A DNA stretch of 64,000 bases from J089 sp964535735 (GTDB taxonomy: Bacteria; Fidelibacterota; Marinisomatia; Marinisomatales; J089), in assembly GCA_964535735.1 (NCBI GenBank), contig CAZHTM010000008.1, positions 1-64,000 of the forward strand, read 5' to 3'. Below the pieces are notes generated by a model. That model saw only the letters and a list, made by a program, of their open reading frames with translations. It did not search any database and was not told the DNA's origin. The translations under genes and the position numbers were made by a program. Shown piece by piece: positions 17,394 to 26,835 of the stretch. Numbering within the stretch: the first letter of the stretch is position 1; each line of letters opens with the position of its first letter.

Positions 17394-19118
17394 ATGGAAA
17401 AACAATTCAATCCGCAGTTTTCAAGACTAGGCGAAATTCTCGTCTATCATGAGAAAATTTCTGAGAGTCAATTAAATACGGCACTGGCCACCCAAAAGCA
17501 GAGCAAAGAAAAATTGGGTGAAATCCTCATCGCTCAGGGGGTTATCACGGAGGATGATCTAGTTCATGCTTATTCGGCCCAATTAGGGTATCACGCCGTC
17601 AAGGAAGATGATTTGTTTACCGCCGAAGCGTCGGTGGTCCAAATGATACCGGAGGACTTTGCGCGGCAGTATATGGTGCTGGGCTTGAGAAAATCCGATT
17701 CCACAATATCGGTAGCTATGGAAGACCCGGAGGACCTGGTGGCCATTGATTCCTTGAAACGGCTAACGGGATTGAATCCGGAAGTCAATGTGGCGGGACC
17801 TTCAGCGCTCTTGCGCGCCATGGATCAGATTTATGGTAGGATCAAACAGACTGGAGAGGTGGAAGAAGCACTTCAGGGACTTACCGTCATTACCGGTGAT
17901 GAAGACGATCGTGAGGAAGTGGATCTTTCGCCGGAAAGCGCATCCTCTGATGACGCACCGATTGTCAAACTGGTTAATCTGATTCTGCAAGAAGCCATAA
18001 AAGAGCGCGCCACGGATATTCACATTGAACCACAGCAAAAACATATTGTTGTGCGGATACGAATTGACGGTGTTCTCCAGACCATAATGTCGCCACCAAT
18101 TTCGTCCTTAAATGGCCTTACAACCCGTATTAAGATATTATCTAATTTGAATATCGCGGAACGCCGCCTGCCTCAGGATGGTCGTTTCACCATCAAAAGT
18201 ATTAATCGTGAAATCGACGTTCGAGTATCCATTTTGCCTACGGTATTTGGTGAAAAAATCGTGATGCGGTTATTGGATAAGACGGGCTTTGATTTTAATC
18301 TGAAATCACTGGGATTTGAAGATGATATGTACCGCATCTTTAAACGGGTGATATCTCAGCCCTATGGGATGGTAGTGGTTTCCGGTCCTACGGGATCAGG
18401 AAAATCCACATCGCTCTATGCGGCAATGAAAGAGATTAAAAGTGAGGCTATCAATATTTCTACCGTGGAAGACCCGGTTGAATACCAGTTGGATGGAATT
18501 AATCAGGTTCAGGTGTTTGATGATATTGGATTGACATTCGGAGCAACGCTCCGTTCTATTCTTCGTCAGGACCCGGATGTCCTGCTAATCGGTGAAATCC
18601 GCGATGAGGAAACAGCCGATATTGCGGTAAAATTTTCTCTCACAGGCCATCTGGTATTCACCACTGTGCACGCCAATGATGCGTCATCGACAATTACTCG
18701 TTTACTGGACATTGGTATCAAACCATTTTTAGTAGGGTCCTGCTTAAATCTGGTGATGGCCCAGCGATTGGTGCGGACAATATGTCCTCATTGCAAAGAA
18801 GATTACGAACCGACCCAGGAAGAACTGGATTTATTTAATCTGGATATATCTCAACTTAAGGACGGTAAACTTTATCGGGGAAGAGGATGTTCCCATTGCA
18901 GACGGACTGGGTATTTGGGCCGAACGGGTATATTCGAAATGATTCTCATGACACGCAAAATCCGGGCGTTAGTTTTTGATAATGCCAACGAGGATGCGAT
19001 TCGGGCTGAAGCGATGAACAGTGGCATGACGACCTTAAGGGAAAGTGGCATTCGCAAAGTACTAAACGGCGTGACCACCATCGAAGAAATTACACGGTCA
19101 ACGGTGGAGGACTTCTAG
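17394..19118 (+). CDS. pilB: Type IV pilus assembly ATPase PilB with MshEN domain
   Basis: 574 residues. The N-terminus carries two 24-residue MshEN motifs separated by exactly five residues: the first begins RLGEILV at residue 11, the second KLGEILIAQGVI at residue 40, and both end in Gln. In MshE this arrangement binds cyclic di-GMP. Then come Walker A GPTGSGKSTS (about 329-338), Walker B LLIGEIRDEE (about 397-406) and a tetracysteine zinc site (CPHC near 463, CSHC near 498, followed by RRTGYLGRTG). It powers pilus extension at the inner membrane. It is followed by pilC with a one-base overlap. In a GspE-type type II secretion ATPase the same architecture would be expected, but pilT and pilM-Q point to a pilus. 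Confidence 0.94.
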   Translation: MEKQFNPQFSRLGEILVYHEKISESQLNTALATQKQSKEKLGEILIAQGVITEDDLVHAYSAQLGYHAVKEDDLFTAEASVVQMIPEDFARQYMVLGLRKSDSTISVAMEDPEDLVAIDSLKRLTGLNPEVNVAGPSALLRAMDQIYGRIKQTGEVEEALQGLTVITGDEDDREEVDLSPESASSDDAPIVKLVNLILQEAIKERATDIHIEPQQKHIVVRIRIDGVLQTIMSPPISSLNGLTTRIKILSNLNIAERRLPQDGRFTIKSINREIDVRVSILPTVFGEKIVMRLLDKTGFDFNLKSLGFEDDMYRIFKRVISQPYGMVVVSGPTGSGKSTSLYAAMKEIKSEAINISTVEDPVEYQLDGINQVQVFDDIGLTFGATLRSILRQDPDVLLIGEIRDEETADIAVKFSLTGHLVFTTVHANDASSTITRLLDIGIKPFLVGSCLNLVMAQRLVRTICPHCKEDYEPTQEELDLFNLDISQLKDGKLYRGRGCSHCRRTGYLGRTGIFEMILMTRKIRALVFDNANEDAIRAEAMNSGMTTLRESGIRKVLNGVTTIEEITRSTVEDF

Positions 19119-20365
19119 TGGCCACCTACGCTTACCTAACCAAGGATGCTAATGGGAACCGACATGAGGGTGAAATCCGCGCCGATTCGGTGGATATAGC
19201 GGCTCAAAAACTGTCACAGAATAATCAAATTATCATTAGCCTGAAAGAAGTAGATACCACTTTCGATTTTCTGGGACCGTTTATTGATGAAGTCAGTTTA
19301 TCGGTTGAGAAAATTCGGAACCGGATTCCTCTCAGCAATATTGTTTTTTTTACACGACAACTTTCGACCATGTTCAGCGCTGGTTTGACCCTGGAACGAG
19401 CGATCAAAGCGCTGGCTCAGGAAGAAAAACATCCCAAGCTGAAAAAAGTTTTGACGCAGGTCGGCGATAATATTCGTAAAGGGATGTCCTTATCCCAAGC
19501 TCTAGAACGACATCCCGGAGTATTTAATACCCTTTACATTGCCTTGACTAAAGCAGGGGAAGTCAGTGGTAATCTCGATAAAATCCTAGAGGACTTGGCG
19601 ACCTATCTGGAAAATTTGGAGGATACTCGTCGTAAAGTAAAATCAGCGATGACGTATCCGGTCTTTATGGTCTTTTTTCTAACGGGGATGTTATCTGCTA
19701 TGTTTTTATGGATTATTCCCAAATTTTCTGCTGTTTACGCACAATTAGGTGCTGACTTACCCACGGCCACCCAGATGCTAGTCGGGTACAGTCAGTGGAT
19801 GAGTATGCATGCGGGTAAAATATTTCTTACTTTCGTCAGCATTGTCATAGCGATTTGGCTAGTTTCCAAAACCCGTCGAGGAGGGTATTTAATCGATTCG
19901 ATAAAAATAAATTTCCCTATTTTTGGAAATCTTATTGTTCAGTCGATTTTAAATAAGTTCGCCAAAACACTAGGGATTTTGTTGGGCGCCGGAGTTTCTG
20001 TTTTGGAATCCATGAATTTGTTGAAAAAAGTGGTCCAAAACCGAGTGTATGAAAAATCTATCGAAGAAGCCGCGGACTATATCCGCGACGGATTTAATAT
20101 CAGTACCGCACTTCGACGGACCGAAGTATTTCCTTCCATTTTACTTCAGTTGACGACCACCGGTGAAGAAACAGGGGAACTGGATAAGCTATTGGATCAT
20201 GCGGCAGATTATTATTACAAACAAGTCAACTCCTTGGTGGATCGCATGACGACTTTAATAGAACCCCTGCTCATATTAGCAGTGGGGGCCGTGATAGCTG
20301 TCATGGTTGTGATTACCTACCTGCCGGTATTTTCTTTGGGCCGTGCGCTACAATCCGGCTTATAG
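19118..20365 (+). CDS. pilC: Type IV pilus platform protein PilC
   Basis: 415 residues starting with GTG in TAGTG at the pilB stop. Two repeated GspF/PilC domains are visible: the first contains FFTRQLSTMFSAGLTLERAI, the second FAKTLGILLGAGVSVLESMN; each is followed by GExxG motifs (KAGEVSGNLDKIL; TGEETGELDKLLD) and membrane helices. PilC is the inner-membrane platform that the PilB and PilT motors turn. It closes the operon; 20366-20462 downstream contains no clear terminator. Confidence 0.95.
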   Translation: MATYAYLTKDANGNRHEGEIRADSVDIAAQKLSQNNQIIISLKEVDTTFDFLGPFIDEVSLSVEKIRNRIPLSNIVFFTRQLSTMFSAGLTLERAIKALAQEEKHPKLKKVLTQVGDNIRKGMSLSQALERHPGVFNTLYIALTKAGEVSGNLDKILEDLATYLENLEDTRRKVKSAMTYPVFMVFFLTGMLSAMFLWIIPKFSAVYAQLGADLPTATQMLVGYSQWMSMHAGKIFLTFVSIVIAIWLVSKTRRGGYLIDSIKINFPIFGNLIVQSILNKFAKTLGILLGAGVSVLESMNLLKKVVQNRVYEKSIEEAADYIRDGFNISTALRRTEVFPSILLQLTTTGEETGELDKLLDHAADYYYKQVNSLVDRMTTLIEPLLILAVGAVIAVMVVITYLPVFSLGRALQSGL

Positions 20366-20462
20366 CAAATTACCGGAGTAGTTTTGCACCAATTTTTCGT
20401 ACCCGAAAAGAATAAATTACAGTAAGTTGGCTGCTTGATCATTATTCAAATAAGGCATAGGA

Positions 20463-23400
20463 ATGAATAAAAACCTCATCACATCATTACTGAACCGAGT
20501 CGTTATTACCGGTATGGTGTTATCACTTGGATTTGGTGGACAAATTGAAACCCAGAATTCCCTGATTCATGTCACCGGACTACGAACCCTTCATTTTGCT
20601 ATGGAGACCGTGGACCAAATCCCGATAACTGAAAATGGAGTGGAATGGACCCGTCTGAGTCTTCCCGGTGGGGGGCTTAATTCACAACCAGGAGAACCGG
20701 AATTGCCCGCCGTCACATCCTGGATTGCCATCGATCCAACCCGACACTATACCCCCGAGATTACGCTGGGTGAGCCAGAGGTTTTGGAAAATATTCATTT
20801 ACCCATTTATCAGGCGGAAGATGATCCCGAACATTTCACCAGTCCCCGAACCACGCAACCGGATCTGGTTACAGTATCAGAACCAGTGGTTATGAGGGAT
20901 CTTGTTATGGTGCAGGTAACGATCACACCTTTCAGGTATCATCCGGAGGAGGCTACCGTAGACGTTTATCATTCAATCGATGTGGAATTAGTGGATGATG
21001 GACCTTCTGATCTCAATACCGTTACTCCACCGCAGTTATCAAAAGCCTTTGAGCCTCTTTATGCTTCTCTTGTAGCTAATTTTGATCGGGATGCATTTTC
21101 GGATGATTATCAGCAACCGTCCATCCTTTACATCCTACCCAGTAATTTTTCTTCGGTATTGCCGGTTATTGAACCCCTCTTTGAATGGCGGAAACGATCT
21201 GGATTTGTTGTAGACTATGCGTCAGTGAGTGAAATCGGCACCTCGAATACATCTATCAAAAATTATATCCAAAACGCCTATCTTAATGGAGAAAATCCCC
21301 CTGAATTTGTCGTCCTGGTGGGGGATGCCGCCGGAAGTTTTTCCGTGGCTACCTTTCACGAGACCTGGAGCTGGTACAATGGGGAAGGAGATCAGCCTTA
21401 TGCAGAGCTAGTGGGTACGGACCATTTCCCAGAGGTGTTTATTGGCCGATTATCGTTTTCATCTGTTACAGAATTGGCGACGATTGTGAATAAAACCATC
21501 CAGTATGAATCAAATCCATATATGATCGGTGAAGATTGGTTCAGTCGGGCTTTGTTGGTTGGTGATCCTGCTTCTTCAGGAATTTCTACGATTATCACAA
21601 ACGAATACATTAAAGAACGGATGGAATTTCATGGAGGGTCGGATATCCGTACAGTGTATTCCGCGCCCTTTGCTTCTCAAATGGTCTCTAACTTAAACGA
21701 TGGTGTTGGCTATTTTAATTACCGTGGTTGGCTGGGGGTCAGCGGATTCGGTGCCAGCGATATAAATTCACTCACCAATGGCTTTATGCTTCCCTTTGCC
21801 ACACCCATTACTTGTGGGACCGGCACATTTGGTTCCAGTTACTCGGTAGCGTTAACGGAAGCCCTGATCCGCGCTGGAACACCCTCACAACCGAAAGGTG
21901 CCGTTTGTGCGATTGGAACCGCCACTACGGGTACCCATACGCAATTTAATAATGCGGTTGATATGGGGATTTATTACGGTCTTTTTGATGAAGGAATCAA
22001 CTTTGCCGGAGCGGCTTTAGCCCGCGGAAAATTGAATTTGGCTCAGGATTATCCTGCTAATCCCGAAAATTATGTGGATATTTTTACCCATTGGAATAAT
22101 CTTATGGGAGATCCGGCCCTTCGGGTTTGGAAACGGTTTCCACAGACGATGACCGTGGACCATTCTTTTGGAATCTCTTTGGGAACCAACTACTTTGATA
22201 TTGCAGTACTGGACCAGCACGGCGTTATTGAAGGAGCGTTTGTCACTCTTTGGAAGGATGACGATAATTCATTGTTCAAATCGGCTTACACTGATGAGAA
22301 TGGACGTGCCACCATTCCCTTGGATTCCGTAACGGTTGGGAATGTTTTAGTTACGGTCGTCAAACAGGATTACAAACCCTATCAGGGAAGTTTCTCGGTC
22401 GTTGCTCTGGATAAGAACGTCAATATTTTGGCCGACGCGGTTGTGATTGATGATGATTCCACTGGACTGAGTTTCGGGAATGGGGACGGCATCATCAATG
22501 GGGGTGAGCAGGTAGAAATCCATGTTCCCTTTAAAAACTATGGTGTTTTAGCGGATACTGGATTGGTAGCGATCCTCACAAGTACCTCTAGCCAGATCTC
22601 GATTATCATTGATACCGTGGAAATAGGAATTCTGGATTCCGGTGCTGTTGGATTTTCAGGATTACCGTTTGTAGTATCGGCTAATCCCGGCTTAGATGAA
22701 GGCACGCCGTTAGGATTACGAGTTGAGATTAACGATCAGGATGGAAACTCATGGAGCGGAGATTTACGGCTGGAAGCTGCCGGAAGCCAATTGGAATTAT
22801 ATGAGTTGACGGTTGTGGACTTCAGCAATCATGTATTGGATCCCGGCGAAACCGTGGGATTGCAGGTAACCCTGTTTAACCATGGGAGTGTCCCCGCGAC
22901 CGGTGTAAACGGTGTGCTTATGTGTTCATCTCCCTCAATTAATATTAATGTTGAAAACAGTACTTGGAATGACTTAGGTCCCAATGAACTTGTGAATAAT
23001 TCTGGTAATATTTTCTCCCTTACTGCCGATGATGATATTTTGCCAGGGTCAAAATTTCCCTGTTTTTTAGTAGTGACCACCGGAGAAGGGAATTATCATT
23101 CTTTCTATTTTGAGTTGACCGTTGGAATACCAACAGAAGGTGATCCGTTGGGGCCTGATGAATATGGATATTATATCTACGACAGTGGCGACCAGATGTA
23201 CAATAGTGTTCCCAATTATGACTGGATAGAAATTGACAATCGTCTTGGCGGTCCGGGTGAGGACATTATCCTCACAGATACAGGAAATAATCAGGATGAT
23301 ATTAAAGTGCTTTCACTCCCGTTTCCCTTTACGTTCTATGGAACGGAGTATGACTTGATTACCGTCAGTTCAAACGGGTGGATTGCCATGGGAGAGACCA

Positions 23401-24035
23401 CGTTGAAATCTTTCCGCAACTATCCACTGCCCGGTGCGGGCGGACCCAGTCCCATGATTGCCGCATTTTGGGATGACCTTACCACCAGCAATGGGGGCAA
23501 GATTTTCAGCTATTGGGACCAGACCAATCATATATTCATTATAGAGTGGTCAGGGATGCGTACCTATCAACAGAGCAGTGTTGAGGATTTTCAGGTTATT
23601 TTACGCGATCCTAGTTATTTCCTTACCCCAACTGGAGACGGTGAAATCCTGATCCAGTACAAGACGTTTAATAATACATCTTACAATACGGGTAGCGCGA
23701 CGACACATGGGAATTACTGTACTGTCGGTATTGAAGATCCTTCGGCATTGATTGGACTTCAATATACGTTTAATAACGAATATCCGGCGGCAGCAATGCC
23801 ATTATCAAATGAAACTGCACTATTGATAACCACGCGGGGAGGTTCTGTTCGGGTATATGGCGATGTTAATCAGGACGGTGAATTGAATGTTTTTGACTTG
23901 TTGTTATTGGCCAATTATCTGGATGACGGTGATCCCAGCTATTTGAGTCCCTTTATGGCGGATATCAATAGTGATGGACAGGTGGATTTAATTGACCTGA
24001 TCGTCATGTTCCAAACCATTCTGAATGAGCAATAA
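20463..24035 (+). CDS. C25-family (gingipain-like) surface protein with dockerin-like tail, catalytic His replaced
   Basis: 1190 residues. Layout: a signal peptide (to about 27), a gingipain-type propeptide region (about 33-200), a C25 caspase-like domain (about 220-560), Ig/CARDB-like beta domains (about 570-910), a second beta-sandwich region with VSSNGWIAMG, and a final pair of calcium loops (DVNQDGELNVFD near 1134, DINSDGQVDLID near 1166) that match a type I dockerin. The catalytic Cys equivalent is present (PITCGTGTF, Cys451), but the His-containing NYxGHG of gingipains reads NYRGWLG, with Trp423 in place of His. It may be a non-proteolytic relative or use another His. It lacks the T9SS tail carried by its paralogue at 35173. 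It follows pilC by 97 bases. Confidence 0.78.
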   Translation: MNKNLITSLLNRVVITGMVLSLGFGGQIETQNSLIHVTGLRTLHFAMETVDQIPITENGVEWTRLSLPGGGLNSQPGEPELPAVTSWIAIDPTRHYTPEITLGEPEVLENIHLPIYQAEDDPEHFTSPRTTQPDLVTVSEPVVMRDLVMVQVTITPFRYHPEEATVDVYHSIDVELVDDGPSDLNTVTPPQLSKAFEPLYASLVANFDRDAFSDDYQQPSILYILPSNFSSVLPVIEPLFEWRKRSGFVVDYASVSEIGTSNTSIKNYIQNAYLNGENPPEFVVLVGDAAGSFSVATFHETWSWYNGEGDQPYAELVGTDHFPEVFIGRLSFSSVTELATIVNKTIQYESNPYMIGEDWFSRALLVGDPASSGISTIITNEYIKERMEFHGGSDIRTVYSAPFASQMVSNLNDGVGYFNYRGWLGVSGFGASDINSLTNGFMLPFATPITCGTGTFGSSYSVALTEALIRAGTPSQPKGAVCAIGTATTGTHTQFNNAVDMGIYYGLFDEGINFAGAALARGKLNLAQDYPANPENYVDIFTHWNNLMGDPALRVWKRFPQTMTVDHSFGISLGTNYFDIAVLDQHGVIEGAFVTLWKDDDNSLFKSAYTDENGRATIPLDSVTVGNVLVTVVKQDYKPYQGSFSVVALDKNVNILADAVVIDDDSTGLSFGNGDGIINGGEQVEIHVPFKNYGVLADTGLVAILTSTSSQISIIIDTVEIGILDSGAVGFSGLPFVVSANPGLDEGTPLGLRVEINDQDGNSWSGDLRLEAAGSQLELYELTVVDFSNHVLDPGETVGLQVTLFNHGSVPATGVNGVLMCSSPSININVENSTWNDLGPNELVNNSGNIFSLTADDDILPGSKFPCFLVVTTGEGNYHSFYFELTVGIPTEGDPLGPDEYGYYIYDSGDQMYNSVPNYDWIEIDNRLGGPGEDIILTDTGNNQDDIKVLSLPFPFTFYGTEYDLITVSSNGWIAMGETTLKSFRNYPLPGAGGPSPMIAAFWDDLTTSNGGKIFSYWDQTNHIFIIEWSGMRTYQQSSVEDFQVILRDPSYFLTPTGDGEILIQYKTFNNTSYNTGSATTHGNYCTVGIEDPSALIGLQYTFNNEYPAAAMPLSNETALLITTRGGSVRVYGDVNQDGELNVFDLLLLANYLDDGDPSYLSPFMADINSDGQVDLIDLIVMFQTILNEQ

Positions 24036-24049
24036 CCTTTCTCATTCAG
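24021..24049. repeat. Perfect 9-bp inverted repeat across a stop codon
   Basis: CTGAATGAG and CTCATTCAG flank an 11-base loop that contains the TAA of the C25 gene. It could fold in the mRNA between the C25 gene and pgsB. No T run follows, so it is not a standard intrinsic terminator; it might slow or process the transcript. Confidence 0.45.
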
Positions 24050-24073
24050 GGGAGAATGACAGGAAACGGTTGA

Positions 24074-25255
24074 ATGGTATTAACACCTGTCTGGGTTCTG
24101 CTGCTGATCTGTTTGGTCTTGTGTACCGTAGGATGGCTTGAATACCGGAATCATCAGGCCATATTGGCTTCGATTCCATTACGTATTCACGTTAATGGAA
24201 CTCGGGGGAAATCCAGTGTTACCCGCCTCATCGCTGCTGGATTGCGGGCCGGTGGTTTAAAAACATTCGCCAAGGTCACCGGAACAGCTCCACGCGTTAT
24301 CGATGATCAGGGGCGGGATCGGGTGATTCATCGTCTCCGCGGAGCTTCCATTGGTGAACAAATAAGAATTTTACGATATTTTGCGGCAGAAAAACCCGAT
24401 GCGGTGGTGATCGAATGCATGGCCGTTCAACCACAATATCAATGGCTCGCCGAACAAAAAATGGTCCGTTCTCATATTGGTGTAATCACCAATTCCCGCC
24501 CGGATCACCTGGAAGAAATGGGTCCTACTCTGGAAGATGTAACACGGAGTTTGTGTAATACCATTCCTTTTGATGCGCGGTTTTTTACTGCGGAGTTGGA
24601 GCAAAATACTATCATGGACCGGATCGCGCGAAAGCGGAATACTGAATTCAACCTGGTGCATGAAAACAACTTCGACCATGATGTGTTACAAGAATTCGCC
24701 TATGTAGAACATCCCCAAAATGTGGCCTTGGCGTTGGAGGTGTGTGAGGCAGCCGGTGTTCCGAAGGATAAAGCTTTATCCGGGATGACTAAAGTAAAAC
24801 CTGATATGGGATCCCTTCAGGTTTGGCGGTTAAATATCCGGGAACATCCTTTCCTGTTTGTGAATGGTATGGCAGCCAACGATCCGGTTTCAACCTATCA
24901 GATTTGGAAAATGGTCATCAATCGGTATCCCGTGAATGGGGATTTTTGTATTTTTCTCAATACTCGTGATGATCGTCGGTCTCGTAGTTTCCAGCTTTTG
25001 GAAATGATTTATGAAAATATCAAACCCCAGCATTTGTTGATCCGTGGAGCGAATCTTGATGGGGCATTAAAACTCATTGAACACTTAGAACCGGGTTTAG
25101 TACCTATAATATTTGACCACGAAGCGTCTGATGAAGAGGTCATTCAGGCAATTCTTGATATCCCCGATGATTCGCTGATTTACGCTGTTGGGAATCAAGT
25201 GGGAGCTGGTCAGCGCTTTCTGGAATCCTTAAAACCTTACCGAATTCATGACTGA
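24074..25255 (+). CDS. pgsB: Poly-gamma-glutamate synthase, Mur-ligase subunit PgsB/CapB
   Basis: 393 residues: an N-terminal membrane helix (VWVLLLICLVLCTVGWLEY), then IHVNGTRGKSSVTRLIAAGL, the ATP-binding P-loop typical of PgsB/CapB (Lys46), an ECMAVQPQYQ segment and TNSRPDHLEEMG. PgsB is an amide ligase related to MurC-F and folylpolyglutamate synthase that joins glutamates through the gamma-carboxyl group at the inner membrane. It overlaps pgsC by eight bases, so the two are made together, as in known cap/pgs operons. The polymer itself is inferred from the family. Confidence 0.92.
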   Translation: MVLTPVWVLLLICLVLCTVGWLEYRNHQAILASIPLRIHVNGTRGKSSVTRLIAAGLRAGGLKTFAKVTGTAPRVIDDQGRDRVIHRLRGASIGEQIRILRYFAAEKPDAVVIECMAVQPQYQWLAEQKMVRSHIGVITNSRPDHLEEMGPTLEDVTRSLCNTIPFDARFFTAELEQNTIMDRIARKRNTEFNLVHENNFDHDVLQEFAYVEHPQNVALALEVCEAAGVPKDKALSGMTKVKPDMGSLQVWRLNIREHPFLFVNGMAANDPVSTYQIWKMVINRYPVNGDFCIFLNTRDDRRSRSFQLLEMIYENIKPQHLLIRGANLDGALKLIEHLEPGLVPIIFDHEASDEEVIQAILDIPDDSLIYAVGNQVGAGQRFLESLKPYRIHD

Positions 25256-25691
25256 AATTACCATTGGACTGGGAATCGCGCTTAGTTTGATCCTCTCGGA
25301 AGCATTAGGGGTCACCGCGGGAGGAATTATTGTACCCGGTTATATCGCTTTATACATGCATCAACCAATTCAAGTAGTCATTACATTACTTGCGGGAATT
25401 ATCGTTTTGGGTATAGTGCGATTACTAAGTCGGTTTATGTTTATTTATGGCAAGCGTCGGATGGTGCTATGCATCATTCTGGGCTTTATTCTTGGGTATG
25501 TCAGCCGTAACGTATTGTATTCACCAGTGGATACTGTGTCCTTGGCAGTTATCGGCAACATTATTCCCGGTTTAATCGCCAACTGGATGGATCGGCAAGG
25601 AGTAGTGAAAACGATTTCAGCCATATTGATTACGGCGGTGATTGTGCAATTGACTGTGATGCTAATTTCAGGAGGTGAAATCCTTGTCTGA
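25248..25691 (+). CDS. pgsC: Poly-gamma-glutamate synthase membrane subunit PgsC/CapC
   Basis: 147 residues, nearly all hydrophobic, with four or five membrane helices. The segment EALGVTAGGIIVPGYIALY is the conserved PgsC/CapC signature. It forms the membrane-bound catalytic complex with PgsB. ATGACTGA overlap with pgsB upstream and an overlap with the next gene downstream. Confidence 0.92.
   Translation: MTEITIGLGIALSLILSEALGVTAGGIIVPGYIALYMHQPIQVVITLLAGIIVLGIVRLLSRFMFIYGKRRMVLCIILGFILGYVSRNVLYSPVDTVSLAVIGNIIPGLIANWMDRQGVVKTISAILITAVIVQLTVMLISGGEILV
25670..25678 (+). promoter_or_regulatory. Strong Shine-Dalgarno selecting a TTG start
   Basis: AGGAGGTGA, nearly the full anti-16S complement, lies inside the end of pgsC. 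The TTG at 25684 is eight bases past its GGAGG core, whereas the GTG at 25675 lies inside the site itself, so TTG 25684 is the preferred start of the next gene. Confidence 0.7.
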
Positions 25692-26835
25692 TCAAGATCT
25701 ACGAGTCTTCATCCCCAGTATTCAGCGGACATGGGTTTTGGTTGTCATCGCCGTAGTTAGCGTCATTTGCTTCACGATTGCGTCCAAAATGAAGACCCAA
25801 ATAATCTCCCATGCGTTTGATCAGAAGATTGAAGCCGCGGAAACCATGGCGGCGGCGATGGACTACCTAAAGCAGGATCGTCTCCATGCCGGGCAGATCA
25901 TCGACATTGAAAATGATCCCAATGAAACCGGGTTAGTGGGATCTCAATTCAGTTTGATAACCACGGATGAAGGAGATCTGGATTCAAAACTCACCACATT
26001 GGACCCCAATTTTGCAGCAGCGTTGGTTGAACTTTATTCCCGCCTGAATTTAGGTCCCGGTGACACCATTGCGGTGATGGTTACGGGTTCCATGCCCGGC
26101 GGTAATATGGCGGCGTTGATTGCGGCCAAGGTAATGGGCATTACACCAGTGGTAATCACATCAGTAGGCGCATCGCAATGGGGCGCTAATATACCGGGAT
26201 TTACCTGGTTGGACTTGGAAGCCAAGCTATACGACGCCGGTTTTATTACTACTCGATCTATTGCCGCTAGTATTGGGGGACGGAATGATCAGGGACGATT
26301 GCTCAGTCCTCGCGGGCGAAACATCATCAAAAAAACCATTCAGGATTATCATCTTCATTTGATACATCACGAATCTTTACAGGATAATATTGAAGAACGG
26401 CTTCAACTATTGGATTCAATATTACCCTTGTCTCACTATGCTGCACTGGTGAATGTCGGAGGTGGGGTAGCTAGTCTGGGGACCAATTTGAATCCAAAAT
26501 TAATCCCACCGGGAATTGTCCACCGTTCCTTACTTCAATCGATTTCCCGTTCCGATGGAATCAAGGGAGTTGTTACCCGTTTTGCTGAAAAGGATGTGCC
26601 CTTCATTCATATATTAAATATTCGGAAATTGACTGAAGAATTAAAAATGCCGTTTGCGCCAATTCCATTACCTGAAATCGGGACCGGCCAACTCTATGCA
26701 GAAACCCGGTATAACATTTGGGCCACCCTGATTGCGCTGGTTATTGTCGTTGGGATGGTCTATGGGATAGGATATCGTAGTCATCAACAAATTCGCCAGA
26801 GGATGGAACAACATGAACCGGATTCGGTCCTTTAA
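25684..26835 (+). CDS. Poly-gamma-glutamate system membrane protein (third subunit)
   Basis: 383 residues from TTG 25684. One N-terminal membrane helix (TWVLVVIAVVSVICFTIASK), a large extracytoplasmic domain with GDTIAVMVTGSMPGGNMAAL, TPVVITSVGASQWGANIPGF and VNVGGGVASLG, and a C-terminal helix near 345-365. This matches the 'poly-gamma-glutamate system protein' family that accompanies pgsB and pgsC in many Gram-negative genomes that lack an adjacent capA. Its biochemical job is not known; alternating glycine motifs recall a sugar- or nucleotide-binding Rossmann-type fold. The end overlaps the next gene by 23 bases. Confidence 0.8.
   Translation: MSDQDLRVFIPSIQRTWVLVVIAVVSVICFTIASKMKTQIISHAFDQKIEAAETMAAAMDYLKQDRLHAGQIIDIENDPNETGLVGSQFSLITTDEGDLDSKLTTLDPNFAAALVELYSRLNLGPGDTIAVMVTGSMPGGNMAALIAAKVMGITPVVITSVGASQWGANIPGFTWLDLEAKLYDAGFITTRSIAASIGGRNDQGRLLSPRGRNIIKKTIQDYHLHLIHHESLQDNIEERLQLLDSILPLSHYAALVNVGGGVASLGTNLNPKLIPPGIVHRSLLQSISRSDGIKGVVTRFAEKDVPFIHILNIRKLTEELKMPFAPIPLPEIGTGQLYAETRYNIWATLIALVIVVGMVYGIGYRSHQQIRQRMEQHEPDSVL

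Noticed and set aside
5836..20365. Type II secretion system instead of a type IV pilus
   Set aside because: A true PilT and a full pilM-N-O-P-Q order are present, which type II systems lack.
20394..20409. TTTTCG-TACC-CGAAAA hairpin after pilC as a terminator
   Set aside because: The stem is short and AT-rich, and no T run follows.
20435..20449. FNR-like TTGATCATTATTCAA before the dockerin-tailed C25 gene
   Set aside because: The half sites are one base too far apart for an FNR site, and the match is only partial.
24074..24200. pgsB as a folylpolyglutamate synthase or a Mur ligase
   Set aside because: The N-terminal membrane helix, the NGTRGKSS form of the P-loop and the adjacent pgsC fit PgsB/CapB only.
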